64,000 nt of DNA, taken from assembly GCF_000963865.1 (NCBI RefSeq), contig NZ_CP011071.1, positions 996,501 to 1,060,500 on the forward strand, read 5' to 3'. Positions 54,186 to 62,325 of this stretch are shown piece by piece; the stretch's first letter is position 1, and every line of letters starts with the position of its first letter. The stretch is from Flagellimonas lutaonensis (GTDB lineage Bacteria > Bacteroidota > Bacteroidia > Flavobacteriales > Flavobacteriaceae). The translations under genes were made by a program, and so were the position numbers. The notes under the pieces were generated by a model. The model did not search any database. It was not told the DNA's origin and saw nothing but the letters and a program-made list of their open reading frames with translations.

Positions 54186-55199
54186 GGAAACCGTTTTTGA
54201 GGATTCATAATCCAGCATGATCCCCTCTGAAATCCATTTGGCCAAAGCCTGTCGGTTGTCAGGGTCCAAAATACGGCGTTGGTCTTTTTTGCTTCTGATA
54301 TTGCCGATTTCGATATAGGCCATGGCCGGCAGCGTATTTTTTACCACGTACAGGCCGCTGCGTTCCATAAAGGTGCCATGATAGGTCCTGTTGGGTTGAA
54401 ACTTCTTGTACTTTCTTAAAAATGTCTGGTGGATGCTCTCGGCCAACCGCTTGCCACTCTTGCTTTTTTCGTGGTGATAGAAAAACACATCGATATCAGT
54501 GCCCCTACTTCTACTATCGATATGGGTTACCAGCAACCGTTGGTACTTGCCCCGGTTTTTTAGGTATAAACGGTTAACGGCCTCGGTACGCTGTTTTAGG
54601 CGCGCCAATTGTTTTATGGGAATGGCCTTGTCAGGAATCACGAATTCGTCCGTATCCAATTCAAGGGCCCTATCGTCCCGTATTCCATCATTCCCGTCTT
54701 GTACGATAATATGCACCTCCGCGCCATGCGATAACAGCTCTCGGGCCAATCGAAGCGTTACATCGTATGCATACTCATCTTCGGCAATCAATGTTCCATT
54801 ATACTTCTCAACTGCCCCGGGATCTGGCCCACCATGCCCCGATATCAAATAATACACCGTATCATCCAACCGGTTGCTGACCGAATCGACCTTGGCAAAG
54901 GCATTGCCAAAAAGCGGATATCGTATGCCCGTATCATTTTCTTCGGCTTCTTTTAGCGCCAAGGTATCGGGCAACAAATAGGCACGGCCCATGTACAGCG
55001 ACTCATCTTCCCCCAACCTTTCAGCATTGAGCTCCACAAAGTTGTTATAAAATTTTGTGGGATTTACCCCATGCCTGCGCAGCAGGGAATAAATGCCATC
55101 GCCCTGCTTGGCCACGACGGTGGCCAGCGTATCTTGGGCCACCATAAAACAGGGAAGCCAAAAAATGAACAGGAAATATTTTAACGGGCAGGGTTTCAT
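54177..55199 (-). CDS. N-acetylmuramoyl-L-alanine amidase with LysM-like N-terminus
   Basis: Exported zinc amidase (Amidase_3 type) of 340 residues that cuts stem peptides from the glycan. After a signal peptide (YFLFIFWLPCFMVAQ) comes a LysM-like segment (about 25-80, VVAKQGDGIYSLLRRHGVNP). The catalytic domain (112-330) has the expected zinc ligands: His122 in ISGHGGPDPG, a glutamate in IAEDEYAYD (140-142), His226 in VTHIDSRS, and the catalytic Glu297 in AYIEIGNI. It is preceded by a diverged paralogue with which it shares a 4-base ATGA overlap. Confidence 0.92.
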   Translation of the reverse strand: MKPCPLKYFLFIFWLPCFMVAQDTLATVVAKQGDGIYSLLRRHGVNPTKFYNNFVELNAERLGEDESLYMGRAYLLPDTLALKEAEENDTGIRYPLFGNAFAKVDSVSNRLDDTVYYLISGHGGPDPGAVEKYNGTLIAEDEYAYDVTLRLARELLSHGAEVHIIVQDGNDGIRDDRALELDTDEFVIPDKAIPIKQLARLKQRTEAVNRLYLKNRGKYQRLLVTHIDSRSRGTDIDVFFYHHEKSKSGKRLAESIHQTFLRKYKKFQPNRTYHGTFMERSGLYVVKNTLPAMAYIEIGNIRSKKDQRRILDPDNRQALAKWISEGIMLDYESSKTVSSK

Positions 55200-56110
55200 C
55201 GATCTTCAATTTCAATATCGGCATAATCTTGGAGCATACCATTGGCTATCCACCGGGTCAGGGCCCTTTGATCCTTTCTCACCAAATGTCTGGCGGGCGT
55301 TGTAACCGCATCTGAAAGGGAAAGCACTGTTATGGGAGGCAGCATGTTTCGTGCCAAAAATAGACTTTGGTTGTCGACAAACACACCCGGGGCATCAGAC
55401 ACTTTTCCCACTTTCTTGCTATATCTGCCAAAAATGGCTTTCAGGTTCTCGGCCAACCGTTCGCCCTCGTCACTGCCATCGTAATGGTAAAAAGATACAT
55501 CCAGGCTTTTGCTTTCCAGCGAACCGTTGGCACGAAGAATGAGCAACCGCTGGTACTTGCCCTGGTTCTTAAGGTATCTCTTGTTCACCACATCAACATA
55601 CTGCTGGGCCCTAGAAAAGGCATTGGCCGTATCATCGCTGACACTTTCATTTTTGATTACATATACCTTGGCGCCGTTCACCAACAACCTACTGGCCAAA
55701 TTGGTGGCCATGGTCGTGATGAAATCATTCTGCACCTTATCTTCAACAACCAAATAATATACCGCATTCTTCAGTTCTTCGCTCTTTAAATCGAGCTTTG
55801 CCAATTCAACATCAAAAAGGGGCGTTTCGGTTCCATCGGGCAATGATACCGCCCTGCCCATGTTCTTAAACGAATCTGGTGCCATGGGAATTTTATAGGG
55901 CCAACCCTGTTTAAGCTCGCTGCCGTTTTTAATATGTCCTTCATTGAGTTCTAAAAAGGCCCCAAAATATTTCTTTGGATGGATACCCTGCTTTCTTAGG
56001 ATGGAGAAAATACCATCACCGGGTTGGGCAACAACCGTTAGAACCGAGTCTTGGCCCAAGAGCATGAATGAAAAAAGAAAAAAAACAAAAAAGGCAAGGC
56101 AATGTCGCAT
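55196..56110 (-). CDS. Amidase paralogue that has lost its zinc ligands
   Basis: A 304-residue exported protein colinear with the amidase downstream: signal peptide (RHCLAFFVFFLFSFMLLGQ), the LysM-like part (VVAQPGDGIFSILRKQGIHP), and the same helix (KRYLKNQGKYQRLLI versus RLYLKNRGKYQRLLV). At each catalytic site the residues differ: SGHGG is replaced by VVEDK with a gap that removes the first glutamate, THIDS by LRANGS, and IEIGN by LSLSD. It cannot bind zinc in the usual way. No frame defect is seen, so it is probably an expressed non-catalytic protein that may bind wall or regulate the active partner. Confidence 0.88.
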   Translation of the reverse strand: MRHCLAFFVFFLFSFMLLGQDSVLTVVAQPGDGIFSILRKQGIHPKKYFGAFLELNEGHIKNGSELKQGWPYKIPMAPDSFKNMGRAVSLPDGTETPLFDVELAKLDLKSEELKNAVYYLVVEDKVQNDFITTMATNLASRLLVNGAKVYVIKNESVSDDTANAFSRAQQYVDVVNKRYLKNQGKYQRLLILRANGSLESKSLDVSFYHYDGSDEGERLAENLKAIFGRYSKKVGKVSDAPGVFVDNQSLFLARNMLPPITVLSLSDAVTTPARHLVRKDQRALTRWIANGMLQDYADIEIEDR

Positions 56111-56214
56111 GGGCGTTCCAAATAAATTCTATACGTTACAAAATTCTGTAAAATTTAGGGCAATGGAACGGGCGGCTGCATGAACTTTTCAAACAATTTG
56201 CCCACATTTATCAA

Positions 56215-57216
56215 CTATTGCTTTTTGTAGAACGATCGTATCACTTCTTCGGCGGGCTTGTTCTGGGGAGTAAAACGGTTGTCGTTGGCACCACCGACCT
56301 TATTATGGTGAATAAACCATTTCCATACAAACCCCCCGGCGAACCAATCTTCGGTCCAAAATTCTTGGAATATGGCCCGTAGGGCATTGGCCTGGGCTTC
56401 AAGGTTCACTTTCATTTCATTGCGATCGACCAACCAAGGTTTATGGGCCGTATAATCCATACTACGGTAGCCAAATTCGGTAAACAATATGGGCCTACCC
56501 TTTTCGGCAGAGAAAGAGGCCAGCGGCTCCTTCCATTTTTGCCAGCCCGCTTTGAGTTCCTCTGGCATGGGGTGTTCTGTATCGGAAAGTGGAAAATAGG
56601 CATCGATGCCGATATAATCGAGTTCTTTCCAGAAAGGGGTTCTGGAATATTCGTCCCAGTTGGCAGCATACGTCAGTTTGCCCTTATAGACCTGCCGCAC
56701 TTTAGCAATCAGGCTTTCCCAAAAATCAGGACGGTATTTTACAAATTCTTCCAGTTCGGTGCCGATACAGAAAATATCCGTCTTTGTCTCTTCCGCAAGT
56801 TCTGCATAGGTTATAATGAACTGTTCGTATGAATCCTCAAGTGTTCTCCAATCTTCTTCAGATTGCATCATCATGTCGCCAGTGAACTCACCACGCCAAA
56901 TCCATATCTGAGGTTTGAGCATGATCTTGATCCCATTTTTCCGCAACAGCTCAATGTACTGTTTGGCGCCCGCCCTTGTTTCACCGTACCATTGACGATC
57001 CGTATTAAAGATCACGTTGGGCGATTCGAGGCTTCGAAGAAAGCCAAAAGGCATTACGGCCGCATAATTGGCGCCGACAGACACCACGGGATCAATATTT
57101 TCCTGCGACACCTTATCTCGTGAACCCACAAAGCTCACCCCATTTATTTTCTCTTGCACCTGACTGCTACAACTCAGTTGCAAGAGGCACAATAAAAAAA
57201 GCCAAAGGTTTTTCAC
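56215..57216 (-). CDS. GH113-like TIM-barrel glycoside hydrolase lipoprotein
   Basis: Exported enzyme of 333 residues with a lipobox (LFLLCLLQLSCSSQ). The TIM barrel has AAVMPFGFLRS, the acid/base candidate in FCIGTELEEFVKYRPDFWE, DYIGIDAYFPLSD, and the nucleophile candidate in RPILFTEFGYRSMD. This pattern is that of GH113-like beta-mannanases and related proteins. The substrate is uncertain; a role on wall or mannan is possible. The start is GTG 57216. It lies between a DUF547 gene and the amidase pair, all leftward. Confidence 0.85.
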   Translation of the reverse strand: MKNLWLFLLCLLQLSCSSQVQEKINGVSFVGSRDKVSQENIDPVVSVGANYAAVMPFGFLRSLESPNVIFNTDRQWYGETRAGAKQYIELLRKNGIKIMLKPQIWIWRGEFTGDMMMQSEEDWRTLEDSYEQFIITYAELAEETKTDIFCIGTELEEFVKYRPDFWESLIAKVRQVYKGKLTYAANWDEYSRTPFWKELDYIGIDAYFPLSDTEHPMPEELKAGWQKWKEPLASFSAEKGRPILFTEFGYRSMDYTAHKPWLVDRNEMKVNLEAQANALRAIFQEFWTEDWFAGGFVWKWFIHHNKVGGANDNRFTPQNKPAEEVIRSFYKKQ

Positions 57217-57268
57217 ACATCCACATTAGGCTTCTAAAATACTGTATCTTGGAAACTTAAGGCGGTTT

Positions 57269-57997
57269 TTAAGATTTATTTAAGTCGTTTAGACGCCAGT
57301 CATAGGAATAATGCCCAACACCTTTGTCTACCTCGATTTTCTCTTTCCTGAATCGGTTGATGAAATCGATCACTGTTTTTCCGCCCTGAACAAAATCTTC
57401 CCTATACCACTCAAAAATCTGTGAAAGCAACACTTTATCGCCCCTTATCTTGATAAACTCGGGATTGTTGAGGGCCTGTATGGTCTGGCGCTGCATCTGG
57501 GCCTCAAGCTTATTGGGCAGATAGGCCTCGTCTATCAACGGTGGGCAACCCAGTCCGGCGCATACCAAAACAAAGTGGAACCGTGCCTCTTCAGGAAACT
57601 TTCTCCGCAACAGGTCGTTTTCAATCTCGTTCAGGGTAACGTTCTTACCCGATACCTTGTGCTTTTTTTCGTCAAAGATGCCTTTGATGTCAAGCGGAGA
57701 GGATACTGGGTAATGGGCCACCACTTCATGGATGACCAGTAGGTTATAGGCGTTGATCCAAAAAGCTTGGTATACTTTTGGGTCGTCCATAGAAACGGAA
57801 AACTCTTTGGCCATATCGATAAGCCCATTCAATGTGGTGGGATTTTGTTTGATGGATTGGTAATCGACCCTTCCGTTCTTGACGTGGGTACTGAGGAAAT
57901 CGTCTGCCTTTGAGAAGAATGCAGTCGTACTTTGTGGGAAGCCCAACTGATAGAACCCAAACAATAGAACCGTAACAATTTTTTTCAATATTGGCAT
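57269..57997 (-). CDS. Exported DUF547 protein
   Basis: A DUF547-family protein of 242 residues with a signal peptide (LKKIVTVLLFGFYQLGFPQ). The family signature FWINAYNLLVIHEVVAHYPV is near residue 85-105, and HFVLVCAGLGCPPLIDEAY holds a conserved cysteine pair. A thiol-protease-like role has been suggested for the fold, but it is not shown. The gene begins at ATG 57997 and is the first of the leftward run that includes the GH113-like gene and the amidase pair. Confidence 0.88.
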   Translation of the reverse strand: MPILKKIVTVLLFGFYQLGFPQSTTAFFSKADDFLSTHVKNGRVDYQSIKQNPTTLNGLIDMAKEFSVSMDDPKVYQAFWINAYNLLVIHEVVAHYPVSSPLDIKGIFDEKKHKVSGKNVTLNEIENDLLRRKFPEEARFHFVLVCAGLGCPPLIDEAYLPNKLEAQMQRQTIQALNNPEFIKIRGDKVLLSQIFEWYREDFVQGGKTVIDFINRFRKEKIEVDKGVGHYSYDWRLNDLNKS

Positions 57998-58128
57998 CGA
58001 CAATTCTTAATTCTTGGTGTTGGTCGCAAAAAAAGGCCGTAACCTACAGTTTAATAGGAAATATCGTCAAACCCGGTGCCCGGTGGGCCACAAAATAGCA
58101 AAACCTTACATATCCCAACAAAATTTAA

Positions 58129-58148
58129 ACTCTTTCTAAATAAAGAGT
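58129..58148. promoter_or_regulatory. Inverted repeat in front of the FAD oxidoreductase gene
   Basis: ACTCTTT (58129-58135) and AAAGAGT (58142-58148) form a 7-bp perfect inverted repeat with a 6-base spacer, in the divergent gap between the DUF547 gene and the oxidoreductase. A near -7 element, TATCTTTA, is at 58163-58170. It may be an operator; the evidence is weak. Confidence 0.3.
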
Positions 58149-58203
58149 GTGCGTTAAGTTTCTATCTTTAAATGCGACACAATTCTCAACCGATTCACAA
58201 TCA

Positions 58204-59553
58204 ATGCAAAACATAGTTATAATTGGTAATGGCATAGCTGGTGTCACCGCTGCACGTCATATCAGGAAGCTTTCTGACCATCGCATCATTATCATTTCTG
58301 CCGAGACCGATTACTTTTTTTCAAGAACGGCCTTGATGTATGTCTACATGGGCCATATGAAATTTGAGCATATACAACCCTATGAAAATTGGTTTTGGGA
58401 AAAAAACCGAATCGAATTGGTACGGGGTTATGTTACCCAGGTGGATGCCGACAACAAGCAACTCTTGGTCGATAACACCAAAAAGTTTCATTACGACAAA
58501 TTGATCATCGCCACTGGCTCAAAACCGAACAAGTTTGGCTGGCCCGGACAAGATTTACATGGTGTACAAGGGCTTTATTCAAAACAAGACCTTGATTTAT
58601 TGGAGGTCAATGCCCCCAATAAGAAAAAGTGTAAGCGGGCCGTCATCGTGGGGGGCGGATTGATTGGCATTGAGCTCGCTGAAATGCTACGAAGCCGTGA
58701 CATTCCCGTTACTTTTTTGGTGCGTGAAAGCAGTTTTTGGAACGGTGTCTTGCCCGAAGGTGAATCACAGATGATCAATGAACATATTCGTGAGCACCAC
58801 ATTGACTTGCGGTTGAGCTCGAACCTAAAGGAAATCGTTTCAGACAAGAACGATCGCGTCAAAGCGGTGATCGTACAGGAAACCGGTGAAGAAATTCCCT
58901 GTGATTTTGTCGGTCTTACCGCAGGGGTTTCGCCAAATATTGATTTTTTAAAGGATTCGGGCATCGAACTCGGTCGGGGCGTGAAGGTCAATCGTTTTTT
59001 GGAAACCAACAAAGAAGATGTATATGCCATCGGTGACTGTGCCGAACAGCGTGAGGCCATCGGTAACCGACGCCCCATTGAGGCCGTTTGGTACACAGGG
59101 CGAATGATGGGCGAAACGGTGGCCCAGAGCATTTGCGGCAATCGTGTTCCGTACAATCCGGGCCATTGGTTCAACTCTGCCAAATTTTTGGACATCGAAT
59201 ACCAAACCTATGGCTGGGTCTTTAGCGAACGGGGCAAAAAAGAGTATGAAAAGCATTTTCATTGGCGCCATTCAAAAGAAAAAATATGCATCACTGTTGC
59301 TTTCCATAAAGAGACACAACAATTTTTGGGTATCAATACCTTCGGAATACGCATGCGCCACGAAATTTTTGACCGTTGGCTGACCGAGGAACGTGATGCG
59401 GATTTCGTGATAGAGCATCTGATCGATGCCAACTTCGACCCTGAGTTTTATAGAAATCACGAGCAAGAAATCATTTCAAAGTACAATTCAGATTTTGGGA
59501 AATCTATAAAAATCAAAAAGAAAAACATCAAGAGAATATTTCAATTCAACTGA
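58204..59553 (+). CDS. FAD-dependent pyridine-nucleotide oxidoreductase
   Basis: Flavoprotein of 449 residues of the Pyr_redox_2 class. The N-terminal FAD loop is IVIIGNGIAGVTAARH; the second, NAD(P) loop is AVIVGGGLIGIELAEML (about 160-180), and the FAD ribityl motif is DVYAIGDCAEQ (about 280). No redox-active cysteine pair is visible, as in rubredoxin or ferredoxin reductases. The last 70 residues are a helical tail with a basic end (KSIKIKKKNIKR). Its neighbour, after a broken gene, is a membrane iron-sulfur protein; together they look like an NAD(P)H-to-membrane electron path. Confidence 0.93.
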   Translation: MQNIVIIGNGIAGVTAARHIRKLSDHRIIIISAETDYFFSRTALMYVYMGHMKFEHIQPYENWFWEKNRIELVRGYVTQVDADNKQLLVDNTKKFHYDKLIIATGSKPNKFGWPGQDLHGVQGLYSKQDLDLLEVNAPNKKKCKRAVIVGGGLIGIELAEMLRSRDIPVTFLVRESSFWNGVLPEGESQMINEHIREHHIDLRLSSNLKEIVSDKNDRVKAVIVQETGEEIPCDFVGLTAGVSPNIDFLKDSGIELGRGVKVNRFLETNKEDVYAIGDCAEQREAIGNRRPIEAVWYTGRMMGETVAQSICGNRVPYNPGHWFNSAKFLDIEYQTYGWVFSERGKKEYEKHFHWRHSKEKICITVAFHKETQQFLGINTFGIRMRHEIFDRWLTEERDADFVIEHLIDANFDPEFYRNHEQEIISKYNSDFGKSIKIKKKNIKRIFQFN

Positions 59554-59591
59554 TTGGATGGTTTAGTGTTCATAGTTTTTAAGACGATATA

Positions 59592-60005
59592 ATGGCAACT
59601 GTAGATAAATTCGAAGATTTAGAAGTTTTGCAATTGGCTAGAGTGGTTTGTCAGCAGGTAGAGAAGCTTTTTCAAAACACCTAACTTGCTGGAAATTTTT
59701 CACTTCGTGACCAAATGGAAAGAAGTTCAGGTTCAATAATGGATAACATTGCTGAAGGGTTTGACAGGGATGGAAATAGTGAGTTCCATAACTTTTTAAG
59801 CTATTCTAAAGGTTCGTGTTCTGAATTGAAGTCCCAAACCTATCGGGCTTTTGACAAAGGATTGATTTCAGTGGAAGTGTTAGAGCAGATTCAATCAAGA
59901 ATAGAAATAACAACAAACAAAATAGGAGCTTTCATGTTCTATTTGAGAAAATCTAACTTCAGAGGTCAAAAATTCAAATGGACACCGAACAACAATAAAC
60001 CATGA
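59592..60005 (+). pseudogene. Four-helix-bundle protein (S23/avd-like) with an in-frame stop
   Basis: From ATG 59592 the frame reads MATVDKFEDLEVLQLARVV and continues to an in-frame TAA at 59682-59684 after 30 residues; the same frame then continues LAGNFSLRDQMERSSGSIMD and NIAEGFDRDG to a stop at 60003-60005. Together these match the four-helix-bundle family (TIGR02436), known from 23S rRNA intervening sequences and as the avd protein of diversity-generating retroelements. No reverse transcriptase or repeat is present here. The break is a single nonsense codon, so recent loss (or read-through) is likely. A downstream ATG (59715) could yield a shortened product. Confidence 0.82.
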
Positions 60006-60018
60006 ACTAAAAACAACT

Positions 60019-61608
60019 ATGTACTACGAACAACATAGCAAAAACATGTCCCTCACGGGTGAACCGCCCAAAGCCTTGAACAGGGGCCAAAAGTTGGCAA
60101 CGGCAGTGGGCACGGCCGGATTGGGCATTTTGACCCTTTCGCTTTTCAACCTAAATTTTCCGAACAGGCCAATGTTGTTAACGGTTTCACTGATGGCGAT
60201 TACCCTTGGGGTCGTTTGGTTTGCCAAGGCCCAATATGGCAACAAGCACAAAGGCATCAAAAACGACGGGGTGATGTTCAAGTCGATTTCAAGCCGTGGG
60301 CTTGGGGGGTGGGTTTCGGGCATCGCCTTGACCGGGTTTTATATCGTTTTATACTTCTTCCCAGAATATTTGGGGTTGGTGCAAGACGGTGACAACAAGG
60401 GCATCATCGCCTTATTCGACCCTTTGAGCAAAGCACTTAGTGGCAACCCAGCCAGCCAGTGGTTTGTGTATGGCGCCCTGTACACCGTGGCGATATTGGC
60501 CTTTGGCATCAAGTTCATCTGGAAATACCGTCACAATACCTATGAGATCATACGTACCGTGAGCGTCATGTTCTTTCAGACGGCCTTCGCGTTTCTCATT
60601 CCAGAATTTATGGCAAGGCTAAACGGTAAACTTCCTTATTACGATTTAAAGAATATCTGGCCGCTCAACTATTACAATTTTGAACGCTATCGCGTCAACA
60701 GTTTTATCGATGCAGGCGACATTGGTCTGGCCATGTTGATCTTTGGCATACTGTCAATTTTTGTGATTACCCCAATATTGACCTATTTCTATGGAAAGCG
60801 CTGGTACTGCTCTTGGGTCTGTGGCTGTGGCGGCTTGGCCGAGACTGCCGGGGACCCCTTTCGGCACTTAAGCGACAAGACCCTGTCGGCATGGAAGGTT
60901 GAGCGCTGGGTAGTACACAGTGTGGTGGTATTTGTGACCCTCATGACCATTGCCGTGGTACATTCATACTTGGGCAACGATACCAGTAAATATTGGCTGA
61001 CCAAAAACACGTTCTTGATAGCATCGGCCACTTTGTTGACCTTCGTATTCGCATGGGTCATGATTTTCAAAAGGAAACAACTGCAGAAAGATGCCCAATA
61101 TGGGGCCATTGGCTATTTTATGATCATTGTGGTGCTGTTGGGCCTCCACTTTTTTGGCGGCGACAACAACTTATTTCTGTTCAAGGCTGAAAGCCTTCGA
61201 AAATGGTATGCCTTTTTGATCGGGGCCGTTTTCAGCGGAGTGATCGGAGTCGGGTTCTATCCTATTTTCGGCAGCCGTGTTTGGTGCCGGTTTGGCTGCC
61301 CCATGGCGGCCATTCTAGGGTTTCAGCAACGCTTGTTTTCAAGGTTCAGGATCACCACCAATGGTGGGCAGTGCATCTCATGTGGCAATTGCTCGACCTA
61401 CTGTGAAATGGGCATCGATGTTCGGGCCTACGCTCAAAAAGGCGAAAATATCGTGCGCTCAAGTTGTGTGGGGTGCGGCATCTGTTCGGCCGTATGCCCA
61501 AGAGGTGTTCTAAAGCTCGAAAACGGCCCATTGAAGGGGCGTATCGACAGCAATGAGGTATTGCTTGGAAACGATGTTGATTTAATGAATTTGGTGAACA
61601 AAAAATAA
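60019..61608 (+). CDS. NapH/NosR-like membrane iron-sulfur protein
   Basis: A polytopic inner-membrane protein of 529 residues with about eight segments (for example LATAVGTAGLGILTLSLF and GWVSGIALTGFYIVLYFF). Cysteine motifs typical of NapH/NosR-like proteins are WYCSWVCGCGGLAETAGD (near 258) and WCRFGCPMAAILGF (near 420). Two [4Fe-4S] ferredoxin sites follow: QCISCGNCSTYCEMG and SCVGCGICSAVCPRG. The protein may take electrons from the FAD oxidoreductase just upstream, but no nitrate or nitrous oxide reductase gene is in the window. The ATG at 60019 or at 60046 could be used. Confidence 0.88.
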   Translation: MYYEQHSKNMSLTGEPPKALNRGQKLATAVGTAGLGILTLSLFNLNFPNRPMLLTVSLMAITLGVVWFAKAQYGNKHKGIKNDGVMFKSISSRGLGGWVSGIALTGFYIVLYFFPEYLGLVQDGDNKGIIALFDPLSKALSGNPASQWFVYGALYTVAILAFGIKFIWKYRHNTYEIIRTVSVMFFQTAFAFLIPEFMARLNGKLPYYDLKNIWPLNYYNFERYRVNSFIDAGDIGLAMLIFGILSIFVITPILTYFYGKRWYCSWVCGCGGLAETAGDPFRHLSDKTLSAWKVERWVVHSVVVFVTLMTIAVVHSYLGNDTSKYWLTKNTFLIASATLLTFVFAWVMIFKRKQLQKDAQYGAIGYFMIIVVLLGLHFFGGDNNLFLFKAESLRKWYAFLIGAVFSGVIGVGFYPIFGSRVWCRFGCPMAAILGFQQRLFSRFRITTNGGQCISCGNCSTYCEMGIDVRAYAQKGENIVRSSCVGCGICSAVCPRGVLKLENGPLKGRIDSNEVLLGNDVDLMNLVNKK

Positions 61609-61633
61609 GCGACTTTTGCACCAAAATCCCTCC

Positions 61634-62323
61634 ATGGCAGATATCAAGGTCATAATCCCCGCCTTCAACGAAGGTGATTCAATAACCAAGGTAATAGAGG
61701 AAGTTCCTGATTTTGTGTCGGAAATTATAGTGGTCAACAACAATTCAACCGACGATACCTTTGAAAAGGCCAAGAAAGCAGGAGCCACTGTTTTGACCGA
61801 AACCCGCAAAGGATACGGCCATGCATGTCTTTGTGGCCTGCATTACATCGATAAACGATCCAAAACACCCGATATCGTCGTATTTATCGACGGAGACTAT
61901 TCAGACTATCCCGAGGATATGGAAAAAGTGGTGGCCCCGATTTTGAACGAGAACATTGATTTTGTGGTCGGGGCACGCAAAAAAGAGCTCAGAGAACCCG
62001 GGGCGATGACCCCACAACAGGTTTTCGGCAATTGGTTGGCCACTTTTTTGATGCGATTGTTCTTTGCTGCAAAATACACCGACCTGGGGCCCTTTAGGGC
62101 CATCAAGTACAAAAAGCTCAAAGAACTGCAGATGGAGGACAAAACGTACGGTTGGACTGTGGAAATGCAGTTGAAGGCCTTGCGTAAAAAACTGACATAC
62201 AAAGAGGTACCCGTACGCTATAAAAAAAGAATTGGCGTTTCTAAGGTATCTGGTACCGTAAAAGGTACTATATTTGCAGGCGTAAAAATTTTGGGTTGGA
62301 TTTTTAAATACAGTATAAGATAA
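61634..62323 (+). CDS. Family 2 glycosyltransferase (DPM1-like)
   Basis: A soluble GT2 enzyme of 229 residues. KVIIPAFNEGDSITKVIEEV opens the domain, VNNNSTDDTFEKAKKAG and VFIDGDYSDYPEDMEKVV give the donor and DxD sites, and VVGARKKELREPGAM follows. It resembles polyprenyl-phosphate sugar transferases without membrane segments. ATG 61634 begins the domain. The stop is two bases before the next gene, so the two glycosyltransferases are cotranscribed. Acceptor unknown. Confidence 0.92.
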   Translation: MADIKVIIPAFNEGDSITKVIEEVPDFVSEIIVVNNNSTDDTFEKAKKAGATVLTETRKGYGHACLCGLHYIDKRSKTPDIVVFIDGDYSDYPEDMEKVVAPILNENIDFVVGARKKELREPGAMTPQQVFGNWLATFLMRLFFAAKYTDLGPFRAIKYKKLKELQMEDKTYGWTVEMQLKALRKKLTYKEVPVRYKKRIGVSKVSGTVKGTIFAGVKILGWIFKYSIR

Positions 62324-62325
62324 TC

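Noticed and set aside
59715-60005. Separate 96-residue gene
   Set aside because: It is in the same frame as the upstream 30-codon piece and matches only the later part of the four-helix-bundle family, so both parts are one interrupted gene.
59592-61608. Diversity-generating retroelement
   Set aside because: The four-helix-bundle piece is avd-like, but no reverse transcriptase, template repeat or variable repeat was found.
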